From assembly GCF_011300455.1 (NCBI RefSeq), contig NZ_CP049869.1, positions 1,364,001 through 1,428,000 of the forward strand: DNA of 64,000 bases. The letters run 5' to 3'. The notes below the pieces were generated by a model. That model worked only from the letters and a program-made list of their open reading frames with translations, was not told where the DNA came from and did no database searches. The translations under genes were made by a program, and so were the position numbers. Shown here piece by piece: positions 58,433-64,000 of this stretch. Position 1 is the stretch's first letter; each line of letters begins with the position of its first letter. The DNA is from Sphingomonas piscis. Its GTDB lineage: Bacteria > Pseudomonadota > Alphaproteobacteria > Sphingomonadales > Sphingomonadaceae.

Positions 58433-59445
58433 AGGTGGCGCGCGGTGGGCTCGCCCGCGCCCTCGATCAGCCCGATCCTGCGATCCGCTTCTACCTGTTC
58501 TACGGAAATGATGAATCTCAGTCCCGCGCGCACGGTCAGCGCCTTCGTTCGGCGCTAGGGGCGACCCGAGTCGCACTTACGGGCAGTGCGGTGAAGTCCG
58601 ACCCGGCGTTGATCGCGGCGGAGGCCAGTGCCTTGTCCTTGTTCGACGGACCACGCCTCGTTTGGGTCGAGCCTGCGGGCGATGAGATTGCGGAGGGCGT
58701 CCAGGCTTTGTTCGACGCTGCAGCCACAGAAAGCCCGGTGGTTGCGATCGCGGGCGCGCTTCGCAAGACCTCGGCGCTCGTGAAGCTCGCCGAAGCCTCG
58801 CCCCTCGCACTCGCGAACGTTTCGTACGTACCGGAGGGTCAGGACGCAGAACGGATGGTGGTTGAAGTCGGGCGAACGCTCGGACTTAAAATCCCCTCGC
58901 CGGTTGCTGCCCGCATCGCCCAATCATGTGGGAACGACCAGGCCGTTGTCCGGCGCGAGTTGGAAAAGCTGGGGCTCTACGTCGATGCGGCCCCCGAGAT
59001 GCCGAAGGAGTTGACCCACGATGCGGTCGATGAAGTTGGCGCCGATATGCCCGAGGGCGACTTCATGCGCCTCGCCGACTTCGCCTTGAGCGGGCGAATG
59101 AAGGATTTGGCAGACGAGCTTGCCGGATTGGTTGCGACCGGCGGCGACATCCGTCCGGTTCTTTCCGCGCTTCAACGGCGCCTGCTCCTTCTTGCCCCGT
59201 TAAGGGCCAGGGTTGAGCGTGGCGAGCGCCCCGATGCGGTCATGACGTCAGTAGATAAGTCGTTGTTCTACAAGGAAAAACCGGTGGTCAACCGATTGCT
59301 CCAGCAATGGGATGCGGCGTCGCTTGCCCGTCTCGTCGACCGGAGCGGCAAGCTCGCGCGCGACACTATGCTGAACTCGATGCCGCCACTTGAGGGGCTC
59401 GCCGAGGAGCTGGTTGCCGTCGCGCGGGCGGCGCAGCGCCGCTGA
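58429..59445 (+). CDS. holA: DNA polymerase III subunit delta
   Basis: A 338-residue clamp-loader subunit: FYLFYGNDESQSRAHGQRLR at the N-terminus, LSLFDGPRLVWVEPAGDEIA, CGNDQAVVRRELEKLGLYVD, and the helical collar domain (VLSALQRRLLLLAPLRARVE). It lacks an ATP site, as expected. It ends 1 bp from the convergent parB stop. Confidence 0.94.
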   Translation: MKVARGGLARALDQPDPAIRFYLFYGNDESQSRAHGQRLRSALGATRVALTGSAVKSDPALIAAEASALSLFDGPRLVWVEPAGDEIAEGVQALFDAAATESPVVAIAGALRKTSALVKLAEASPLALANVSYVPEGQDAERMVVEVGRTLGLKIPSPVAARIAQSCGNDQAVVRRELEKLGLYVDAAPEMPKELTHDAVDEVGADMPEGDFMRLADFALSGRMKDLADELAGLVATGGDIRPVLSALQRRLLLLAPLRARVERGERPDAVMTSVDKSLFYKEKPVVNRLLQQWDAASLARLVDRSGKLARDTMLNSMPPLEGLAEELVAVARAAQRR

Positions 59446-59446
59446 A

Positions 59447-60343
59447 CTAGATCGGTTCGCCCGTAAGCCGCTGACAAATCAGGTCCAGCTGGTCGAGGCT
59501 GCTGTAGTGCAGTGACACCGTTCCCCCTTTGCTCACGTCGAAACTCACCTTCACGCGAAGGCCAAGCACGTCGCTGAGTTGCCGTTCCAATGCATCGACG
59601 TCGCTGCCGCCAAGAGCCTCGCGCTGCTGACGACGGACCACCGCCCTTGCCATGTCGCTGCCTGCTCCGGGCTTCACCTTGCGTGCCAACGCCTCCGCCT
59701 GTCGGACGGACAGGCCCTTGGCGATGATTTCGCGGGTGATCTCCTCGGGGGTGTCGGCGGACGCGACCGCCCGGGCGTGCCCCATGGTGATGTCACCCCG
59801 CATCAACGCCGAGCGGACGAACTCCGGAAGGTCGAGGAGACGGAGCAGGTTGGCGACGTGGCTGCGGGACTTGTTGACGAGGCGGGCCACTTCGTCCTGG
59901 CCGTGGCCGTGGCTCTTGATGAGCTGGCGGTACGCTTCCGCTTCTTCCAGCGCATTGAGATCTTCGCGTTGGATGTTTTCGATCAGCGCGAGCTCGGCGG
60001 TCGTCGCATCGTCGATCTCGCGCACGATGGCTGGGATCGCATGCAATTGCGCCTTTTGCGCCGCGCGCCAGCGCCGTTCGCCGGCGATGATCATGAAGCC
60101 GTCGCCGTCCGGGCGAAGAAGAATGGGCTGGAGAACGCCACGCTGCGCGATCGACTCGGCAAGCTCGGTGAGACTCGCTTCGTCGAAGTAGACGCGCGGC
60201 TGAGCAGGGTTTGGATGAATTCGCGCGATCTCTACTTCGCGAACGCCGCGACTATCTGTTGCTGCCGTCGTTGCAGTTTTCTGCGGCTGCTCGCCAAGGA
60301 GTGCTGAAAGACCTCGCCCGAGGCCCGACGCCGGCTTGCTCAT
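59447..60343 (-). CDS. parB: Chromosome-partitioning protein ParB
   Basis: A 298-residue CTP-dependent DNA clamp. GLGRGLSALLG is the N-terminal ParA-activating patch, GERRWRAAQKAQLHAIPAI the CTP-binding box, LALIENIQREDLNALEEAEA follows, and the helix-turn-helix is QDEVARLVNKSRSHVANLLR. Loads at parS; two perfect parS sites lie at 61680 and 63446. Start overlaps the parA stop. Confidence 0.97.
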   Translation of the reverse strand: MSKPASGLGRGLSALLGEQPQKTATTAATDSRGVREVEIARIHPNPAQPRVYFDEASLTELAESIAQRGVLQPILLRPDGDGFMIIAGERRWRAAQKAQLHAIPAIVREIDDATTAELALIENIQREDLNALEEAEAYRQLIKSHGHGQDEVARLVNKSRSHVANLLRLLDLPEFVRSALMRGDITMGHARAVASADTPEEITREIIAKGLSVRQAEALARKVKPGAGSDMARAVVRRQQREALGGSDVDALERQLSDVLGLRVKVSFDVSKGGTVSLHYSSLDQLDLICQRLTGEPI

Positions 60344-61119
60344 GCCGCCTCTGCGCGCTGGGGCAGTCGCGCCATCAGTTCCCGGGCAAGCTTCACATAG
60401 GCTTCCGACCCGGGGCAGCGAAGATCGTAGATTAATGCGGGCAGGCCATGGCTCGGCGCCTCCGACAACCGCACGTTCCGCGGCACAACGGTCTCGAATA
60501 CCGCCGACCCCAAGCAGGCGCGCACGTCCTCGGACACCTGTTGAGAAAGATTGTTGCGACGGTCGAACATCGTCAATGCGACGCCGAGGATCGACAAACC
60601 TGGGTTGAAGGCCAGTCGTATGCGCTCAACGGTTTGGAGCAGCTGGCTCAAACCCTCCAACGCGAAGAACTCGCATTGAAGGGGGACCAGCAGGTGCCGC
60701 GCAGCGACCATCGCGTTCACGGTCAGTAATCCGAGCGAAGGCGGGCAATCGATCAGGCAAATGTCCCACCGGGGCGGCGCTGCCAACAGTGCCTTGTCCA
60801 AGCGACGCGCGCGATCTTCAAGCTCGACCAGCTCGATCTCTGCACCCGATAGATCGACCGTCGCAGGCAGCAAATCCAGGCGAGGGACGCGCGTCGCAAC
60901 TGCCGCTTCGGCGACCGAAGCGCTGCCGATCAGAACATCATAGGTGGAGCGCTCGCGCTGCGATTGAGCGACCCCTACGCCGGTCGATGCATTACCCTGA
61001 GGATCGAGATCAATCAGCAGCACGCGCCAGCCGATGGCTGCGAGCGCCGTCGCAAGGTTGATGGCCGTTGTGGTCTTTCCCACCCCGCCCTTTTGGTTGG
61101 CAACGACCACCCGGATCAT
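60340..61119 (-). CDS. parA: Chromosome-partitioning ATPase ParA
   Basis: A 259-residue ATPase: NQKGGVGKTTTAINLATALA is the deviant Walker A, LLIDLDPQGNASTGVG the A' box, and ICLIDCPPSLGLLTVNAM the Walker B region. It segregates the origin with ParB. The start overlaps the rsmG stop (61116-61119), so rsmG-parA-parB are coupled. Confidence 0.97.
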   Translation of the reverse strand: MIRVVVANQKGGVGKTTTAINLATALAAIGWRVLLIDLDPQGNASTGVGVAQSQRERSTYDVLIGSASVAEAAVATRVPRLDLLPATVDLSGAEIELVELEDRARRLDKALLAAPPRWDICLIDCPPSLGLLTVNAMVAARHLLVPLQCEFFALEGLSQLLQTVERIRLAFNPGLSILGVALTMFDRRNNLSQQVSEDVRACLGSAVFETVVPRNVRLSEAPSHGLPALIYDLRCPGSEAYVKLARELMARLPQRAEAA

Positions 61120-61729
61120 GGCTTTCGCTTTGCCTTCACATTGCTGAGCAGCAGGATAGAGGAATCCGCATCCGTGCAGCTCGGTTCCGCCCGAAGGTCA
61201 TAGTGCCAGCTTCGTTGCGCTTCGCCTAGTTCTTCCTGAACACGCCTCCCTTTAGGAAGCACCCACACGGTCCTTTGGTGGGCAAGGTGGACGGTTATCC
61301 CCAACAATCTGTCGAGTGCTGCGACAGCTCTGGCAGTGATGATGTCGAACTGCCCTTCGACTCGTTCCACTTTACCGGTGATTACATGGACGTCCGACAA
61401 GCGAAGCTCTTCGCGTACTCGCCGAAGAAAATCTGCGCGTAGCCTACGGGGTTCGATCAGCGTTACCGGATTTCCAGAGAGGATGGCCACGATGATACCT
61501 GGGAGACCAGCGCCAGAACCTATGTCCGCCCACGTGCCGGTATTCGGAGCCACTCGCAGAAGCTGCGCACTATCAAGGATGTGCCGCTTCCAGAGATCGT
61601 CGGCTGTGCTTTCAGCTATAAGATTCTGGCGCTTTGCTTCGTCACGTAGCAGCGCGATGTAGGCTCCAACTTTCGCAAATGTTTCACGTGAAACATCCTT
61701 CCCCTTGCGGCGGCGAGCTCCTCAATCAT
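61116..61729 (-). CDS. rsmG: 16S rRNA m7G527 methyltransferase RsmG, one-base frameshift near the 5' end
   Basis: An ATG at 61729 overlaps the mnmG stop and reads MIEELAAARG, then loses frame at the CCCC run 61701-61704. Adding one base gives KDVSRETFAKVGAYIALLRD, EAKRQNLIAESTADDLWKRH and ILDSAQLLRVAPNTGTWADI, followed by the SAM motif IGSGAGLPGIIVAIL and ending KAKRKP; about 204 residues, the normal length. The frame without correction has only a GTG at 61553, in the middle of the fold. The gap is probably a sequencing error. A parS site lies inside this 5' part. Confidence 0.9.
61680..61695. promoter_or_regulatory. parS site 1
   Basis: TGTTTCACGTGAAACA is a perfect 16-bp match to the parS consensus. 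It lies in the 5' part of rsmG, 560 bp from parA. Confidence 0.95.
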
Positions 61730-63402
61730 GCCGCTCGACGGATCGATGCAAGATAGAGCGCGGATAGTGCAGCCGGCGTGACGCCGTGTATGCGGCTTGC
61801 TTGATCGATAGTCTCGGGCCGAGCTTGGGCGAGGCGCTCAGCCATTTCATTGGAGATGCCAGGAATTGACCCGAACTCGAGATCTCGCGGGATGAACGCT
61901 CCCGCGTCTTTCCGAACCGTCTCCCACTCACGTTCCTGGCGGATGAGGTACGGGTGATATAAGGCGTCAGCACGGCCTTCAGCCGTGTCTTGCCAGAGCG
62001 GCGTCGAGCGGCGCTCGAAATGCTCCATGATCGCATTTCTTCGTTCAGGAGAAACGCAGCCCAAGCCGAGGGCATCCGTTCCCAGGCGCGTAGTCGCGTT
62101 ATCAGCACGAAGACTCAGGCGATACTCTGCGCGGGCTGTCATCATGCGGTACGGCTCGCTGACACCCTGCAAGGTTAGATCGTCAACCATCACTCCGATA
62201 TAGCTCGTGCGCCGGTCGAAGCGTGCCTCCTCAACATCCAGCGCCGAAGCCGTTGCGTTGAGACCGGCGACAAGACCCTGTGCTGCGGCCTCTTCATATC
62301 CCGTCGTGCCATTGATCTGACCGGCAAGGAACAGATTGTCGAACCCATTCACCTTCAAGGTAGACCGGAGGCGCCGCGCATCGACGAACTCATATTCGAC
62401 CGCATAACCAGGGCGAGCGATTCGAGTCTGCTCCAATCCTGGAATGGATCGAACAAATTCCATCTGAACATCGTACGGCAACGAGGTTGAAATGCCGTTG
62501 GGGTAGACCAGTTCTGTCTTGAGGCCTTCCGGTTCAAGAAAAATCTGGTGGCCATCGCGGTCGCCGAATCTTTTCACCTTATCTTCAATCGATGGGCAGT
62601 AGCGCGGGCCGCGTCCCTCGATTGCACCAGCGAACAAGGGAGAGCGGTCAAAGCCTCTGCGAATAATGTCGTGCGTTTCCTCGGTCGTCCGAGTAATTGA
62701 ACAGCGCAGATGCGGCGGAGCATCACGGCTGGGTAACGCCGACATCGTCCACTCATCGACATCGCTGGGCTGCTCCTCCAGCTTGGACCAGTCGATCGTT
62801 CTACCGTCGAGCCGTGGCGGCGTACCCGTTTTCAACCGTCCTTGCGCAAGACCAATCTCCCGTACCTGGGCAGCTAAAGGGACCGACGCCTTCTCGCCGG
62901 TGCGACCGCCGGCAATCAGTTCTTCACCTACGAACATGCGGGCATCAAGGAAGGTGCCGGTGGCGATCACCACTGCTGAGCAAGGCAACATGGCGTTGCG
63001 GGTTCGCACACCGGTTACCAGCCCGCCTGAGATACGCAGCTCGACCGCCTCATCAATGATGAGCTCCACGCCTTGCTCGCCTAACGCTTCCGAGATCGCA
63101 GAACGGTAAAGCTGCCGATCCGCCTGGATACGTGGGCCCCAGACTGCTGGCCCCTTGCTCCGATTGAGCATCCGTCGATGGATTGCCGCACGGTCCGCCG
63201 CGCGTGCCATCAGCCCGTCGTAAACGTCCAGCTCCCGAACCAGGTGACCCTTACCGACGCCCCCTATGGACGGGTTACACGACATCTGACCCGCATCTTC
63301 AGCACGGAAGCTGATTATGCCAACGCGGGCGCCTCGACGCGCGGCCGCAGCAGCGGCTTCACAGCCGGCATGCCCTGCGCCAATTACGAGAACATCAAAC
63401 AT
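61726..63402 (-). CDS. mnmG: tRNA 5-carboxymethylaminomethyluridine modification enzyme MnmG
   Basis: A 558-residue FAD protein: VLVIGAGHAGCEAAAAAARR (FAD site), MSCNPSIGGVGKGHLVREL, CP-type segment and LFLAGQINGTTGYEEAAAQG (second Cys-less FAD region), with the C-terminal MnmE-binding helical domain. It is slightly short (typical about 620), the difference lying at the C-terminus. With MnmE it modifies U34 of tRNAs. Operon mnmE-mnmG-rsmG-parA-parB. Confidence 0.96.
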   Translation of the reverse strand: MFDVLVIGAGHAGCEAAAAAARRGARVGIISFRAEDAGQMSCNPSIGGVGKGHLVRELDVYDGLMARAADRAAIHRRMLNRSKGPAVWGPRIQADRQLYRSAISEALGEQGVELIIDEAVELRISGGLVTGVRTRNAMLPCSAVVIATGTFLDARMFVGEELIAGGRTGEKASVPLAAQVREIGLAQGRLKTGTPPRLDGRTIDWSKLEEQPSDVDEWTMSALPSRDAPPHLRCSITRTTEETHDIIRRGFDRSPLFAGAIEGRGPRYCPSIEDKVKRFGDRDGHQIFLEPEGLKTELVYPNGISTSLPYDVQMEFVRSIPGLEQTRIARPGYAVEYEFVDARRLRSTLKVNGFDNLFLAGQINGTTGYEEAAAQGLVAGLNATASALDVEEARFDRRTSYIGVMVDDLTLQGVSEPYRMMTARAEYRLSLRADNATTRLGTDALGLGCVSPERRNAIMEHFERRSTPLWQDTAEGRADALYHPYLIRQEREWETVRKDAGAFIPRDLEFGSIPGISNEMAERLAQARPETIDQASRIHGVTPAALSALYLASIRRAA

Positions 63403-63445
63403 CGCGGCGCACTAGCACAATTCGGTCGCGCGCCGGACAGCAGTT

Positions 63446-63461
63446 TGTTTCACGTGAAACA
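63446..63461. promoter_or_regulatory. parS site 2
   Basis: TGTTTCACGTGAAACA, again a perfect match, lies between mnmG and mnmE and touches the mnmE stop codon. Confidence 0.95.
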
Positions 63462-64000
63462 TCACTTCCCGAGGCAAAAACGTCCGAACAGGTGGTCCAG
63501 TACCTCTTCAACCCCTGCCCTTCCGGTTAGTCTATAAAAAGCAGCTCTAGCGGCGCGCAACCCTTCCGCAGCGATTACAACGTCAGAAAATCCTACGTCG
63601 TTGATCGCGGCCATTGCGGCGCCGAGTTCGACGGCCTGTCGTCGGTTTAGAGCGACCGCGCCCTCTATTGGAAGTAGCTGTTTGGTAATAGCCAGTGTCC
63701 GCTCCAACAGCTCGGCGACCCCATCGCCCGTGGCATTCGACACACGTAGAACCCTTGTTCCCGAACTAGAATCAGGAGCTACCAAGTCGGACCGGCTCAA
63801 TATCAGAATTTTGTGGCTGTGAGCTGGGCAGTCCAGCGGATCGCCTAGCCACCAAAGGATGTCAGCCCGCTCCGCGGCCTGCTGGGCTTTTTGAATCCCA
63901 ATCCGCTCGACGACATCGTCGGCATCCCGTAGTCCAGCCGTGTCCACCAAAATGAGCGGAACGCCGCCGATGGCGACAGGTGCTTCGATCTGGTCCCGAG
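63462..64000 (-). CDS. mnmE: tRNA modification GTPase MnmE, C-terminal part (runs off the window)
   Basis: The frame is open to base 64000 and ends with FCLGK, the catalytic C-terminal motif (usual FCIGK). Visible are the G3 motif DTAGLRD, followed by ERIGIQKAQQAAERADILW, the G4 region (LILSRSDL) and the helical domain. The N-terminal folate domain and Walker A lie outside. It is upstream of mnmG in the usual order. Confidence 0.95.
   Translation of the reverse strand, partial: RDQIEAPVAIGGVPLILVDTAGLRDADDVVERIGIQKAQQAAERADILWWLGDPLDCPAHSHKILILSRSDLVAPDSSSGTRVLRVSNATGDGVAELLERTLAITKQLLPIEGAVALNRRQAVELGAAMAAINDVGFSDVVIAAEGLRAARAAFYRLTGRAGVEEVLDHLFGRFCLGK

Overview
The window comes from an alphaproteobacterium, most likely order Sphingomonadales. 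The evidence is the core gene order on the right (leuS-lptE-holA, parB-parA-rsmG-mnmG-mnmE with two perfect parS sites), the lolA-xth-ribA series, the DUF1674, DUF6771 and PEP-CTERM proteins, and the general look of the protein families. The parAB/parS/mnmEG context puts the right end close to the chromosome origin. No rRNA, CRISPR array or conjugation gene was seen. Layout: (1) 1-8072 is core housekeeping: a heparinase-family fragment, rpe, rsmB, a DUF1674 gene, gpsA-tsaD, and the divergent hemC-hemD-membrane protein-serine hydrolase run. (2) 8077-44568 is a genomic island of about 36.4 kb, bounded by a perfect 50-bp direct repeat of the 3' part of tRNA-Gly(GCC). The repeat at 8077-8126 is a tRNA fragment (attL) and the one at 44519-44568 lies inside the intact tRNA gene (attR). 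A P4-type tyrosine integrase starts 133 bp inside attL. (3) 44593-64000 is core again: a thioredoxin-TPR protein, a LON-domain protein, a UbiH-type monooxygenase, ftsK, lolA, xth, ribA, leuS and the chromosome-partition/tRNA-modification cluster. 

Within the island, 8.2-11.6 kb is a small replication module (integrase, AlpA-like regulator, primase-polymerase) with no capsid or terminase genes. From 11.9-16.7 kb there are cargo genes: a DsbA remnant, a PEP-CTERM protein, a secreted nuclease, a four-gene SRAP operon and an ankyrin protein. From 16.8-30.5 kb there are envelope and stress genes: GlsB/YeaQ, DUF937, DUF3597, dodecin, MscL, a broken Ca2+/H+ antiporter, OmpA-like lipoprotein, three lone receiver domains, a Crp-like regulator with no normal start codon, and an L,D-transpeptidase. 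From 30.6-40.5 kb there is a coherent low-oxygen module: a heme-PAS FixL kinase and FixJ regulator, universal stress protein, PPOX protein, D-2-hydroxyacid dehydrogenase, quinone reductase, beta-CASP nuclease, STAS protein and cyanide-insensitive alternative oxidase. A dyad CTACG-N8-CGTAG occurs near two of its promoters. The right end carries a serine recombinase, small unknown genes, and a DprA-like/phosphoribosyltransferase pair just inside attR that resembles the ShosTA defence family but is arranged convergently. 

Two things cut across the window. Many island intergenic spaces hold a palindromic repeat (GTCCGC-N-GGGTCGA-N-GCGGAC, often doubled), and one lipoprotein gene has been duplicated as a 422-bp block whose ends fall inside this repeat. 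Four genes (6183, 35062, 45142, 61701) each lack exactly one base in a G/C run. This looks like systematic homopolymer under-calling in the assembly and not like real gene decay, whereas the nonsense codons in the antiporter and the DUF1508 gene are substitutions and look real.
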